Part shown: positions 10,161-21,361 of the stretch, in pieces
How positions within the stretch are numbered: the first letter of the stretch is position 1
How the letters are laid out: the number at the start of each line of letters is the position of its first letter
NCBI RefSeq assembly: GCF_963855985.1
Contig: NC_087119.1
Span: forward strand, 6,860,001-6,924,000
DNA from: Ostrinia nubilalis
Taxonomy: Eukaryota > Arthropoda > Insecta > Lepidoptera > Crambidae
DNA: 64,000 nt
Direction: 5' to 3'
Notes under the pieces: generated by a model
Database searches by the model: none
Seen by the model: only the letters and a program-made list of their open reading frames with translations
Told to the model about the DNA's origin: nothing
Position numbers and translations under genes: made by a program

Positions 10161-12534
10161 TATATTTCTCTTAAATATTTTTATCTCAGCTTTTAAGCTG
10201 GTGTTCCGGATAGCACGGGCCAAAGCCAAGTGATATCTGGTTAAAGCTAATAATTTCAATAGTGTAAAATTATTATGGGTCCGTGTTGATATTTCCAGTT
10301 TCAGGAACAGTTCTTCTTTGTACTGGTGGTGGGCGGATTTGGGTAATTTCTTCAACCTGTAAAAACTTCCTAACTATCCTACATGTGTTGAGTATGACAG
10401 CTTTTTGCAATTGTATGTAAGTGTGTTTTGAGAGATTGAGTGTATCCAGAGATTGGTGTAATTGCTTAGGTATTATTCCGGTTGTAGACAAGACTATTGG
10501 GACTATAGTGACTTTTTGCAATTTCCATATCCTTTTAACTTCTTCTTTCAGATCAATATATTTGCTTAACTTTTCAGCTATTGTTGATTGTAAATTGTGG
10601 GTGTTTGGGATTGCGATATCTATAAGGTGAGCTGTTCTGTTAGTTTTGTCAACGATTGTTATATCTGGTCTATTGTAATGCGTGGTCTTGTCAGTCAGTA
10701 TGGCTCTATCAAAGTATAGTTTATGGGTGTTGTTTTCTAGTACTGTTAAGGGAGTATATTTATAATAAGCTACTGGGGGTCCTTGTAACAGTTTGAACAT
10801 TAAAGCTAACTTCTGGTGAATGATGTTTGCAACTTGATCATGTCTATGTTTATAATCAGTTTGGGCTATGGATTTACACGCACCTGTAATATGTTGAATA
10901 GTCTCAGAGGCACTATTACACTTCCTGCATAAATCTGTAGGTAGGTTGTGAGTTTTCATAATATATTTTTGGTAGTTCCTTGTTTCTATTACCTGGTCTT
11001 GTATTGCTAGAATGAAACCTTCTGTCTCTGGGAACAGTTCGCCACGATTTAACCATTCGTTCGACGCACTTTTGTCGACGTTAGTTTGGTTTAAGTCGCT
11101 ACGATGTCTGCCATGAAGTGATTTCCGGGCCCAATCAGCTATTTTACTTGCATTGTCTGTAACTTTTTCATTTTTCTGAGTGTTTTTATCTTGTAGGTTA
11201 AGCGGCGTTAATCGTTTATCATTTAATGTGATTACTTCATGTAAAGGAGATGTTTCTGTTTTGTGATAAAAATAAGAACGGAGGTTGGCTATTTGTTTAT
11301 TGTGAAGATTTGTAATATCAATAAGACCCCTCCCTCCTTCACTTCGCGGGAGAGTCAGCCTTTGGATGCAAGAGCGAGGATGATGTTTCCTATTTTTTGT
11401 CATAGTCGTGTTAATGTTGCGCTGTAATCCTTTAAGTTCTGAGTTTGTCCATTTTATTATACCAAATGAATAAGTAAGAATAGGGATTGCAAAAGTGTTA
11501 ATAGCTTTGATGGTATGTTTGGCATATAATTGTGTTTTAAGTATAACATTTAGTCTGTGTTTGAATTTTTGTACTAGAGTTTCTTTGGTTTGCTTCTGCT
11601 GTATCTGTTTTGACTGATTATATCCCAGGTATTTGTAAGTCTCATTTTCTTCTAGTGCTTCTATTCGTTCTCCAGTTTCAAGATGGTGAGTGTGTTTGTA
11701 GGTACGTCCAGCTTTTACGGAGTTTATTTTACACTTATCGATACCAAACTCCATACATATGTCTTTTGTGTAATTTTCAGTGGCATCAGCCAGATGATGT
11801 AGGTCTTCTTCATTCGATGCGTAGAGCTTGATATCGTCCATGTAAAACAAATGGTTCAATTTAACACCTGGGAGGTCATCATAAGTATTCTGTTTATCAT
11901 CGCTGCTGTGGTAATAAAGATTATATCCTATATTTATGCTGTTTAGGTGGTTTGAAAGGGGATTCAGAGCAAGACAGAACCAAAGAGGACTCAATGCATC
12001 TCCCTGAAAAATACCTCGTTGGATTTTAATTGGCTGGGTCTCTATTGGGCTATCGGAAGTATTGAGTTTCAACTTGGTGCTCCAGTTATTCATGGATGTT
12101 TCAAGGAAGTTTATAATCTGTGGGTGTAATTTATATATTTCGAGTACTTTAAGTAACCATGAGTGAGGTACTGAGTCATACGCTTTTTTATAGTCGATGT
12201 ACATAGTAAATAAATCCTTTTTGAATTTTTGAACTTGTTGTAATACCACTGAATCTATTATCAATTGTTCTTTGCAGCCCTGACTTAGTTTACGGCATCC
12301 TTTTTGCTGTTCTGTTAAAATTTGAAATGTGTCTATGTGTTTGTAAATAATTTGTGTAAGACAAGCTGTGATTATTTTATATATAGTTTGCAGGCAGGTA
12401 ATTGGTCTATACTTGGCGGGGTTGGAGAGATCATTTGGGTCTTTAGGTAACATATAAGTAATTCCTGTAGTTATATATTCTGGCATAGACTGTGGGTTTT
12501 GTATAAAAAGGTTTATGTAGTTATGGAGAAAAGG
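10161..12534 (-). mobile_element. Dong/R4-clade retrotransposon inserted in (TAA)n
   Basis: The minus-strand element is flanked on both sides by ATT/TAA repeats: 10151-10160 and a nine-unit run at 12535-12561. It encodes an RT plus restriction-like endonuclease protein. Dong of Bombyx is known to insert into TAA repeats, and the site fits exactly. The host array appears to be the tail of the CR1-like element. The Dong copy is 5'-truncated: the reading frame runs upstream of its first Met straight into the repeat. The 3' UTR is only about 110 bases. Confidence 0.85.
10273..12486 (-). CDS. Dong/R4-type reverse transcriptase-endonuclease (737 aa)
   Basis: One uninterrupted frame carries an N-terminal KYRPITCLQTIYKI segment (about residues 24-38), MYIDYKKAYDSVPHSWLL (about 95-112), RGIFQGDALSPLWFCLALNP (about 157-176), and the catalytic FYMDDIKLYA (about 215-224) with both aspartates intact. 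A CCHC-like finger, LCRKC...HITGAC, lies near residue 520-537. The R2/R4-type restriction-like endonuclease motif RPDITIVD...LIDIAIP with a following Lys/Tyr lies near 610-650. The frame stays open 16 codons upstream of this Met before the (AAT)n run, so the true protein started further upstream and is truncated. The intact catalytic motifs point to recent insertion. Function: target-primed reverse transcription. Confidence 0.9.
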   Translation of the reverse strand: MPEYITTGITYMLPKDPNDLSNPAKYRPITCLQTIYKIITACLTQIIYKHIDTFQILTEQQKGCRKLSQGCKEQLIIDSVVLQQVQKFKKDLFTMYIDYKKAYDSVPHSWLLKVLEIYKLHPQIINFLETSMNNWSTKLKLNTSDSPIETQPIKIQRGIFQGDALSPLWFCLALNPLSNHLNSINIGYNLYYHSSDDKQNTYDDLPGVKLNHLFYMDDIKLYASNEEDLHHLADATENYTKDICMEFGIDKCKINSVKAGRTYKHTHHLETGERIEALEENETYKYLGYNQSKQIQQKQTKETLVQKFKHRLNVILKTQLYAKHTIKAINTFAIPILTYSFGIIKWTNSELKGLQRNINTTMTKNRKHHPRSCIQRLTLPRSEGGRGLIDITNLHNKQIANLRSYFYHKTETSPLHEVITLNDKRLTPLNLQDKNTQKNEKVTDNASKIADWARKSLHGRHRSDLNQTNVDKSASNEWLNRGELFPETEGFILAIQDQVIETRNYQKYIMKTHNLPTDLCRKCNSASETIQHITGACKSIAQTDYKHRHDQVANIIHQKLALMFKLLQGPPVAYYKYTPLTVLENNTHKLYFDRAILTDKTTHYNRPDITIVDKTNRTAHLIDIAIPNTHNLQSTIAEKLSKYIDLKEEVKRIWKLQKVTIVPIVLSTTGIIPKQLHQSLDTLNLSKHTYIQLQKAVILNTCRIVRKFLQVEEITQIRPPPVQRRTVPETGNINTDP

Positions 12535-12561
12535 ATTATTATTATTATTATTATTATTATT
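12535..12561. repeat. (ATT)9 microsatellite, target of Dong
   Basis: Nine ATT units abut the truncated 5' side of the Dong element. Together with the short run at 10151-10160 they represent the split target array. Confidence 0.9.
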
Positions 12562-14301
12562 AAGAGGAAAGGAAGTCTTCCCTATTGTAAAATAATATTT
12601 TCAACAAACTCTCTTCAGACTTGAGCCGAGATTAAAGCTTCCGGAAAGCGTCCTACGGAGTGACCGCTTAGGACGAGTAAACGTAATAAGCTGTATCGTA
12701 GTAAAGTAACAATTTCATTTTAAAGCCTATTACGGCTAGGAATAAAGAGGGAATATTATTTTTCTCGTCGGTGTAGTTTCATTCCGCGGCGACGCGCTCT
12801 ATTATGCCGCTATGAAAGCATCGTTGGCATTTCCTTGGCATTGACAGCCATTGTGGCCGTGGCGTTGGTTTACACTTCATTGACAATCGCCGGTTGCTTG
12901 TTTCCCTAATGTCCGAACGGCGCGATATGTGCAAACTGCAGATTGTATTGCGGATTCAATGCATGGCTGACGAAGGCAAGGCTCTTTGACGCCTCGCATC
13001 GCTGCTCGCGCACTCGCGCAGGAGACGTTGGACATTTTAATGTGCTAATTTGGAAAAGGTTACTCCTTTAACATAAGGTTATGCACGTGTTCAGACATCG
13101 ACGTGCTTAAAATAGCATTCTCATTGCTACCACGGCATTGGCATACTCGCTGGAGCATGCGTATGCCTCAATAATATGCGATTAACATGAATATTAAAAC
13201 ATTAAATCCTCCTCTGTAATGTTTGGTCGAATTTGCTTCCGAAACGTGCATATCTGTCAGCCGGATGGTTTATGCATCATGTGATGTGTTGCATAAATGC
13301 ATGCGTCCGGGTGACAATACGCGCTCTAATGAATGAATAGTGTATCAGTGGTTATTCATTTCAATTTAATATTCTATCCTGCGTTTGTGACAAGGTTTGT
13401 TTGGCTATTTTCTTGCGAGAGGAATCGTGTGTGGAATAAATTATCTGGAATAGTTATTTATTGATTGTACTCGTATGTTGATTGGTCTCATTTTTCCATC
13501 ACTCGATTTATGTTCAAACCATAGTGACCTTCCATAAAGTTTTAATTACGTTTACGACAAGTCCTGAGGCACTATAGGCGCAGTAATTACTCAACTATTT
13601 TCAACTTTTAATCGTCACTTTTAAGAGAATTTTTAATTATCCCATCGAATGGAAATTCATTTGTAATGAATCAAGTTTTTTTCCGGTCTGTTAGCTGGAG
13701 TCAGCGAAAACGGAGCGCTTTCTCGCAATCTGAAAGTTTCGACTGCACCCGGCCGCAACACAAAAAGTTTCTGGTCTAGGCGAGTTTCGTTGATTTCCAG
13801 TTCTCTGCAGTCGGCCAGCGCCGCCATAAAATGTACCTACGCCAACAACACTGCTAACTACTTCCCGATACTTAAATCGGGGACAATCCTCACGACATAA
13901 AATAAAGCAGTCCTAGTTGGAATCGGCTTTTGTTCTTTTAGATTTCTTTTGCGGAACTTTTTACGACGTGACGCTGCATTATCGTCCACAGCTGCGTGAG
14001 ATTATAGTAATACCCTGCTCTCTGCTTTGGTCTTCTTATCTGCTTTGAGCAATATTACGAATAAAATGGACCGTCAAATTGAAGGGTAATCCACTGGCGA
14101 GGTATTCAGAAATACAGAAAGATATATCACTGTGAACATTCTATTTATATTTACTTTACTTTACTTGAATGTACGCTATTCTGTTACAATATAATTGTAA
14201 GAGGTTTCACCGAGGCGTCCGCTACCTAGTGTCCTTTAAAAACTAGACAAACAATTCAGGAAAATATCAATTGCACTCGGAACAGGCAAAACGACTACAT
14301 A
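12562..14301. other. Intergenic DNA, no gene seen
   Basis: Mixed-composition sequence with no long frame, no recognisable exon and no strong repeat. Confidence 0.55.
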
Positions 14302-14536
14302 ATCCCATCAAAAACAATACTTGTCAAAAAAACCAAGTCTCGCAACTCAGTTGTTCTACGGTAAAAAGTTGTGAGATCCATGTAATACCAAGTCCAGGCC
14401 AGGAAATCTTTAACGTTTTACATAAATTATTGACTTGGCCATCGCACTAAATAATTTAATTTATCTACACGTGTTTTCATGCGATGGCCAAGTCAATATA
14501 TTTAGTTTTTTTGACAAGTATTGTTTTTGATGGGAT
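14302..14536. mobile_element. MITE with perfect 32-bp TIRs and nested inverted repeat
   Basis: The arms 14302-14333 and 14505-14536 (outer end ATCCCATCAAAAACAATACT) are perfect reverse complements. A second perfect 17-bp pair, TTGACTTGGCCATCGCA, lies inside at 14430-14446 and 14480-14496. The element is 235 bp and non-coding. Confidence 0.85.
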
Positions 14537-14577
14537 CTCATTTCTTTTTGTATTTTGTAGACAGCAGTTATGTATTT

Positions 14578-15125
14578 AGAAAATTGGACCAAAATTGAAA
14601 AATTTTACCCGACTTGGCGCGGGGACACTACCGTGCGCCTTTATATTTATATGGTATTACAAAGTTATTTAAGTAAGTAGTTAAATATTTATAATTTATA
14701 AAACTGGACCGAAATTGAAAAATTTTGCTAGACTTAGCGGTTGCACTACCGTGCCCCCAAATATTTTAGTTTTTCCTTGATTCATACACCAAACACTACT
14801 TATATTCCAAATTTGAAGCTTCTAGGTCTGCTAGAAGTGCCTTAGAATTTTGATGATCGGTGAGTCAGTCAGTCAGTCAGTGAGTGACATAATTAAGAAA
14901 CTTTGACCCGTTATAATTCTTAAACTACTGGTTCAAATTGAATGAAATTTGAAATATACCGTGTCTTTACAATGCCTGCATAGCTAATGAAAATTCAGCC
15001 TTCTAGTTGTATCCACAACGAAGTTACAGGCGGTCGAAAATGGCCTGAATTGCTTCGAGAAAAGGATGGTACGGCCGTGCCGCTTTTTTGCTCGACTTGG
15101 TGGGGGCACTGCCGTGCCCCCAGAT
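14578..15125. repeat. Diverged internal repeats plus (AGTC)n
   Basis: A segment resembling TGAAAAATTTT...GACTTGGCG...GCACTACCGTGC occurs near 14590-14640 and 14710-14755. A partial third copy (GACTTGGTGGGGGCACTGCC) lies near 15093-15115. A GTCAGTCAGTCAGTCAG tetranucleotide run lies at about 14862-14882. The layout resembles widespread lepidopteran interspersed repeats. Confidence 0.55.
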
Positions 15126-17328
15126 AACAATATCGTCCTTTCCGTGTCTATGGAGTCAGGACTTTGATTCAATTTCACACTTTCTAAACACCGACACGCG
15201 CGCCGTTGTAACAGCAATCTTTATTTCTCAGGCACTTCTGTTCCTGCTTTAATCTGATTATACAGCAACAACTTTGTTAGGTAGTTCGTATTTACTGTAC
15301 TGGAACCGTTAGTGCGGCACGTGCTTCTATATTAATTATTAATTCGAACTGTGTCTGAATTCCGTTTAAACACTTTAAATGCCAGTGTTAAGTGGGAGAC
15401 GTCGTTGTGACGCGACGAGATCTTAATGGACAGTTAAATGCAGCAATAATGTTACTAGTGGCCCGCGCTGAATGGCTGCAGCGCCTTACGTGACCGGCAT
15501 CGGTGCCGGCGTCTGCATCCCATGCTAAATGAGAATGGCTTAACCTTTTTATGCTCCGACTGTAAATTACTACTCTTCCATTGTTGTAATTTGCGCTAAT
15601 GAATTGAAATTGAGGTCGCGTACGACAGATGTGAGCCGGAAAATCATTACCAGCAGTATCTTTGATGTCTTACAAAACGTTCCTTGGGTTTGATGCGGCC
15701 TTACCCGGAGTGGCGACGACTGAATGTGATTCTCGGCGATACTTTCAGCGAGCCACTTTCGTGGCTTTAGTTTAATGACTAAACCGGGAATTGTCAGACT
15801 TGTGCAGCATCGCAATTTTTTTGGCGACGTTCTCGGCCCATCGATAGGTATTTAGGGACTGACGCGTACCACACTACGTTTGGTCGATTGAATGTGAAGT
15901 AATTTTCAATTCGTCAACGCATTTGCATAAGCAGTATCGTATCAAGCATCAGATGCAAATGCACTGTTTAGTATGCAGCGGAACGTCCCGATGTCAGGAG
16001 CTCTCGTCAACTCGGATCGGCTTTGAAATAACAGTCTTACCTTCGGGTTTTATCGTAAAACTATTTCGGTGTACAGACACTCGACTGTTGAATGCACATA
16101 AATCACTTAGCTATTTTTCCATCGCGTTTGGAAACGTCTTAAAATAAAATCTTTCACGTATTGGTTTTTGTGACGTAGCATACGTTGCTATGATCATCGG
16201 TGTGTATGTAATGGTTAGGATTGTAAAGTACAGAAAAATACGAGGTACGAATTTACGTCAGTTCACACCAGTACCTAGGTACTGTACATCTGACTGCTAA
16301 GTAACTTTTGCAATTGCCAATTTTTTTGGCTTGGCTGACTCATGAGCTCTAATTCCTGTAATTCAGTATCTAGAATCTGAATTATTGTGATTCATAGCTT
16401 AATGTTGTCTCACGTATGTAATTATATTCTATCATATTTTATTTAGCCAAATAGATTCATTAGACTAAAAAAACTGAATATCCAATATTATTCATAACCT
16501 TCATATTAAACGGCAATTTTAAAAGTGTGATAACTTTACCTATATTTTGCAAGGTAGTAAAATAAAACGGCGACCATAATTTTATGTACCTACCTGAGTT
16601 AATCCATTTTAAAGGGTTACGCCATTAATGATAAAGAAATGTCTGGTTCATTAGATTATAAAAAAGAAGTCCAGTGTTACTATTATTAGAATGAAAAATA
16701 TAACGGATACACATTAGACAAGTATTATTCAATTCTAAAGTAATAAACTTAGACAGAATCAGACAATTTGAAGTTATGGAAAGTTTACTTACTTCTTCAA
16801 CTCAATTTAAAAATAAAAACAATACCGTAGAACATATTTCGCTCTGAAAGCGCTCTCTTGTTAGCCATGGTTGTTTAAACACCCTGGATAGTGAAATGAA
16901 TCACGCTAAAACTTTTTTTATTTACAAGCTTCACCGGGACCGGTAAAACAACAGAGCAAAAAAAATGTTCAAATATTGGCAGCGGATTTTAATTTGTGGC
17001 GAAAAAAGGCTTGTAAAACAAAGAGCTGAGTGTAGCGTTTCGCGTTAACTCCTAATTCATCTGCAATCGTTTACGTTGCGAGATAATTAGAAGTGACATT
17101 TCTGTGAGGAAATATGAAATGAATAGGAAGACGACTGAACAAAATAATTAGATTTAAAAAAAATGTCTTTCAAATATAAAAGAGAAAGAGATGTTTGATG
17201 TGCCGATCAAAGAAAACACTGACTTCTTAGCAAGCTTTGTACATGTTTTATTTGGTATGAGACTAGTTGGCTCGTAATATATCTGGTCATCTCATGAGTA
17301 AGTTTTAATAGAGGTGTTTTTTATCTAA
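15126..17328. other. Intergenic DNA, no gene seen
   Basis: Short ORFs (for example 74 aa at 15923-16147 and 81 aa at 15570-15815) have no recognisable motif and are treated as chance. Confidence 0.5.
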
Positions 17329-17535
17329 AACTAGCGGCCGCCCGCGTGGATCCCGTTTTACACCCTTAGGGGGGTTGAATTTTGCTAAATACCGTCTTAT
17401 TGAGCAACTACGTTCTAAAAGGAACTCCCATGCAAAATTTTAGACTCCTAGCCCTTGTAGTTTCTGAGATTTCGAGATGAGTAAGTCAGTCAGTCAGTCA
17501 ATCAGTGACCTTTCGCTTTTATAAATATAGATAGA
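17329..17535. repeat. Lepidopteran-type interspersed repeat
   Basis: It starts ACTAGCGGCCGCCCGCG, includes GTGGATCCCGTTTTA and an AGTCAGTCAGTCAGTCA run, and ends near TATAAATATAGATAGAT. A partly related sequence in reverse orientation (GGGATCCACGCGTACC and GCGGCCGCTAGTTAGT) lies at 43386-43580. From memory, such sequences are abundant in moth and butterfly genomes (SINE- or Helitron-like); class not proven. Confidence 0.65.
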
Positions 17536-17571
17536 TGATATGCTGACGACTGTACTTTCAATTCTATTCTA

Positions 17572-17691
17572 AGGCTCGGTGTTACCATCTTACTTTAACT
17601 TAAACAAACGTCAGAAATTTGTCAAACTTCATACAAAACACACCGGTTATCGTTAAAGTTACGGTCAAAGTTAGATGGTGCAACTCAGCCT
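17572..17691. mobile_element. MITE family A, copy 1
   Basis: The right end reads AGATGGTGCAACTCAGCCT and the left end is its diverged inverse, AGGCTCGGTGTTACCATCT. It contains CACCGGTTATCGTTAAAGTT. It is related to copies at 19701-19831 and 54417-54526, in opposite orientation to both. Confidence 0.8.
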
Positions 17692-17949
17692 AACTATGAT
17701 CGATGGTATTGTTTTGCCAACAATGTTTCAGTTACCAGTATAACTCACCATGTCATAGTTGACGACGTTTACGACGTCGCGTCGTTAAGCGTCCGTGCCA
17801 TTATAGCCGCTAGTACGGTTACGGAGCTGCCGCTATTGCGTTTTCATTATTTCTAAATACCTTAGTAAATAATAATTGAATTCATACCTACTACAATATC
17901 TTTTACTGGTTTAAGTATATCATATCCATTCAACTTAATCTCTGAAGTT

Positions 17950-18835
17950 TCAATTACCCCATTAGCGATCCGAACGCATTAGTTAGTTACAAATGCACTT
18001 TAATCTTTGCAGACAGATTTAACTTTAACCAGTTTAGCGCTAGACTCGTTGATGGAGTCATAAATCACGCGTATCGCCGTTGACAGCCCCAACTCAATCA
18101 CCGAAGATTCGATCACCGCACCGGTCATCGCATAAATCTCGTATTCGTTATGAACGCATTTAATAACCATGGAGAGTGGTGACAGATTGCACCTTAACCA
18201 GTTCAGGGCGGTTACTCCGAAAAACGTTATCGAAGATTCGCATGTTGCCATCCCTCTCACGAAACGAGAGATGCCAGCGTAACGAAACTACGTGAACAGG
18301 GTTTCGGAGTAACCCTGCAGCGCTAGAGCCGGCGAGAATCACGCGCATCGCGCTGACAGCCGCTCGATTGTCGCCGGAGACACAAAATTGATAGGAGCAA
18401 AAGACAATCTAAATACAAAGTGTGCTCGCGCAACGCTCACGGATATGATACCTACTTATCGCGCGAAATGTCGCGATCCAGTATAAACCAGTGCGAGCGC
18501 GAAAGCCGCCCGCTTGAGACACGCGTCTGTGTGCGAATGCAAAGTGAAGTACCATACAGGTGATTCTCTTCTGTTACTATCTATTTTATACCGAAGACTC
18601 GATCACTCCAGCCATCCAAACGCATAAATCTCGTACCTATTCGTTATGAATGCATTGCATTTAATAACCATGGTGACAGATTGCACTTTGCACCTTAACC
18701 AGTTCAGCGCTAGAGCATGAATCACGCGCATCCCGCTTACATGACAGCCGCCGGAGACCGATCACTCCATTAGTCACTCGAACGCGTCAAATCCGATATT
18801 CGTAATGAATGCGTTTAGTGGCCGATCACAGGCGC
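17950..18835. repeat. Degenerate three-unit tandem repeat
   Basis: Three diverged units share the ordered words GACAGATT...CTTTAACCAGTT(C/T)AGCGCTAGA, then ATCACGCGCATCGC, GACAGCC, CGATCAC, AACGCATAAATCTCGTA and CATTTAATAACCATGG. Units begin near 18011, 18180 and 18670. The middle unit is expanded by a small MITE (18206-18318) and a further insertion of unique sequence (about 18385-18585). No coding potential is seen. The repeat predates the insertions. Confidence 0.65.
18206..18318. mobile_element. Small MITE inside tandem-repeat unit
   Basis: It has terminal inverted words GGTTACTCCGAAA (left) and TTTCGGAGTAACC (right). It splits the unit phrase CAGTTCAG/CGCTAGAG, with a likely 3-bp CAG duplication. 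A second inverted pair, ATCCCTCTC...GAGAGATG, lies inside. Confidence 0.65.
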
Positions 18836-19700
18836 GGCAAAGGCGTTAATGGACGACCATGATCCAATGTTTCAAACTGTCGCACACAATGCTTTGGCTT
18901 CGTTTGTTATGTGCTATCACCCCTTTTGAAGCATGCAATAGCATGTAAGCATAGTTCTAATATCACACTGCCCAGAGCCTCAGACTGATCCAGAATTTTT
19001 AAATGTCTTCATCGTTGTCATGAGTAAATATCGTTTTGTTGCGATTAACATACATATTAACTAATATTTTACGCATAAAATTCCGTTGCCTTTTTATAGC
19101 AGTAACATTTCGGTGTACCCTTTAAGGCGTTAAAATGAACGAATATTACCATAATGTTCTGGATTAGTAACCTCCTTTTAATATGAAATAACGGCTATTT
19201 TATTTTTCACTTATCTGGAAAGCCGTGTGACTGTTTAAGGCGATTAGTGTCCTCAATCCGCGTGAAATGGTCATTTTGTAAAGCCTACTCCTCTTTTACT
19301 GCTGGACAGAAATAGTTGAAAAAAATATATGTTATACAACAGTTCAAGGACTACATTTGACACGTTTGAATTTTTCCTACGTCTCTTTGTTGTGGATTAA
19401 AAAAATAAATACGGGACATCGATTTTTTACTTCAATTCCCTACTCCTCCCAAACGGCTATGTTAATTTTAAAGATTTTTGCACGAATAGATTAAGAATTC
19501 TTTAATCTTTAAATGACACGTTGCGTTTTTCAATCGAACATTACTTTCATTCATAAATTTTACTTTTGATAAATTCCGAACGTTTTGCTGTTGAGGGGGC
19601 CTTCGCGGGGTGCGGGCGGCAGTCGGCCGCTGGCCTTCAGACGGGGAGGTTGTGTTACTCGCTGCAAACTGACATTAGCGATCAAAATGAATTTTTTCTT
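18836..19700. other. Intergenic DNA, no gene seen
   Basis: No recognisable exon, RNA gene or repeat apart from short AT-rich runs. Confidence 0.5.
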
Positions 19701-19831
19701 TGGCTGAGTTGCACCACCTGACGTGACCTAACTTTGACCGTAGCTTTGGCGATAACCGGTGTTTTTTTGTATGGAGTTTGACAGATATTTGACTTTTGTC
19801 AAACTTAAAATAAGATGGTGCAACCCAGCCT
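19701..19831. mobile_element. MITE family A, copy 2
   Basis: It begins TGGCTGAGTTGCACCACCT, ends AGATGGTGCAACCCAGCCT, and carries the family core GATAACCGGTGTTTTT and TGGAGTTTGACAGAT. About 131 bp. Confidence 0.8.
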
Positions 19832-20399
19832 TTGTTTGACAATATATTTTATGTCAGAGTTGTTCATAGAGTACGTTCAGTCAGACGATACGATTGAATT
19901 AAGGCATGCTTGGACGCTATTATCTACCTAAATAGAATCTATTAGTGTAAAAAAATCGACTCCAAAACAAACTGCACTAGATAAGTAAAAGTAGAAAATA
20001 TATTCCGTTATTTATTTACTAGGTCAAATTTATACCATGATTTATATTTCGGTGGCAGCACTGGCAGCCTACGGTTTGGTAATATGTTTTGGAGTTGGTT
20101 TTAATTTTTAGTGAACATTAATTTATTTCATGCTTTTGTTGTTGTTGACCCTGTTGTTGCTACTGAAAGTCGACATTGAGACCATATTTTTTATGTTAAG
20201 TGCTGTTATCTATACATATGAAAAAAAGGGTCTTGACAGACAGACGGACGAATAACAGAGTAATCCTATAAGTAGATTAATAGAGTAATTAAATAATTAG
20301 TTGTTTCCTTTTGAGGTTCGGAACCCAAAAATATATGCGCGTTGACTTAGGAACCTGATCTGTTTTTTCGTTGGTTACTATGAACCTTATTTTTATAGT

Positions 20400-20560
20400 T
20401 ATTTTATGATTTTTGAATGCATCGAAACTTTTAAATGGAGAAAAAATTGGCCTATTGACAGTCTCCGTATGGGAAATATTTTGTCAAAATGACAATTTTA
20501 TTCTTGAGATAAAAGCTCAGATAAAAGATTATAAGTATGCAATAAAACGTAATTCAAAGT
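20400..20560 (+). mobile_element. Diverged MITE-like segment
   Basis: It shares the phrase TTGACAGT(T/C)TC(A/C)GTATGGGAAAT and following TGTCAAAATGA words with the element at 56628-56778. A 62-codon frame crossing it is therefore repeat-derived, not a gene. Confidence 0.5.
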
Positions 20561-20951
20561 CTTTATTTCGCGCATATACCGACATAAATAACGACATCTG
20601 ATTGAGTTTATGAAAATGCCTCGAAAAAATGGTTCGATGAAATATGCGGCCATGAGAGCTTTGAAAATGAATGCAGTGATAAGTATCTGTCTAACATTCC
20701 TTTACTAATTTGGAACGTGTCTTTTTCTATTATATACCTAGATTCTGTCCTTACGCAATTTATCTGACTAAAAGCTTGTTACGAGATTTAGGTAAGTTCT
20801 TGTAGATGTACCTATTATTTACCTATCCGTGTTTTTTTTAGATTTACTTTAAAATTAAGTTACGTTATGAATGTATTTTTGTTTACACAAGTAAATCTCG
20901 CGACGAGCTTTTAGTCATATAAATTGAGTAATGATAGAATCTTTATTTTTC

Positions 20952-21361
20952 AACCGACTTCAAAAAAGGAGGAGGTTATCAATTCGACCCGTATGTTTTT
21001 TTTTTTTTTTTCTATGTTTGTTACGCGATAACTCCGCCAATTATGAACCGATTTGAACAAATCTTTTTTCGGCGTATAGGTAATACCTCAAGGGTGGTCC
21101 CATTTAAATTTAATAATAGAAAAAACAACCCCCAAGGGTGGAAAATTGGGGATGAACTTTTTTATACGCAATATCTCCGCCGATTATAAATCAATTTGAA
21201 CGATTATTTTTTTGTTGAATAGGTATTATCAAAAGGGTGGTTTCATGCGAATTTGAAGAAAATATTTCACCCCCAAAGGTGGAAAATTGGGGTTGAACTT
21301 TTTTATACGCAATATTTTTAATTTTTAGTTTTTTTTTGTGTTCACGCATTTGAAGTCGGTT
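20952..21361. mobile_element. MITE with AACCGACTTCAAA termini
   Basis: The termini AACCGACTTCAAA (20952-20964) and TTTGAAGTCGGTT (21349-21361) are perfect inverses. Inside are two related segments: ACGCGATAACTCCGCCAATTATGAACC, and a diverged copy starting at ACGCAATATCTCCGCCGATT. Phrases GGGTGG and GGAAAATTGGGG are repeated. It closely resembles an abundant lepidopteran repeat. Confidence 0.75.

Noticed and set aside
20413..20601. Shared peptide LTVSVWEI in frames at 20413 and 56556
   Set aside because: The shared peptide comes from a common MITE sequence, not from a protein family.
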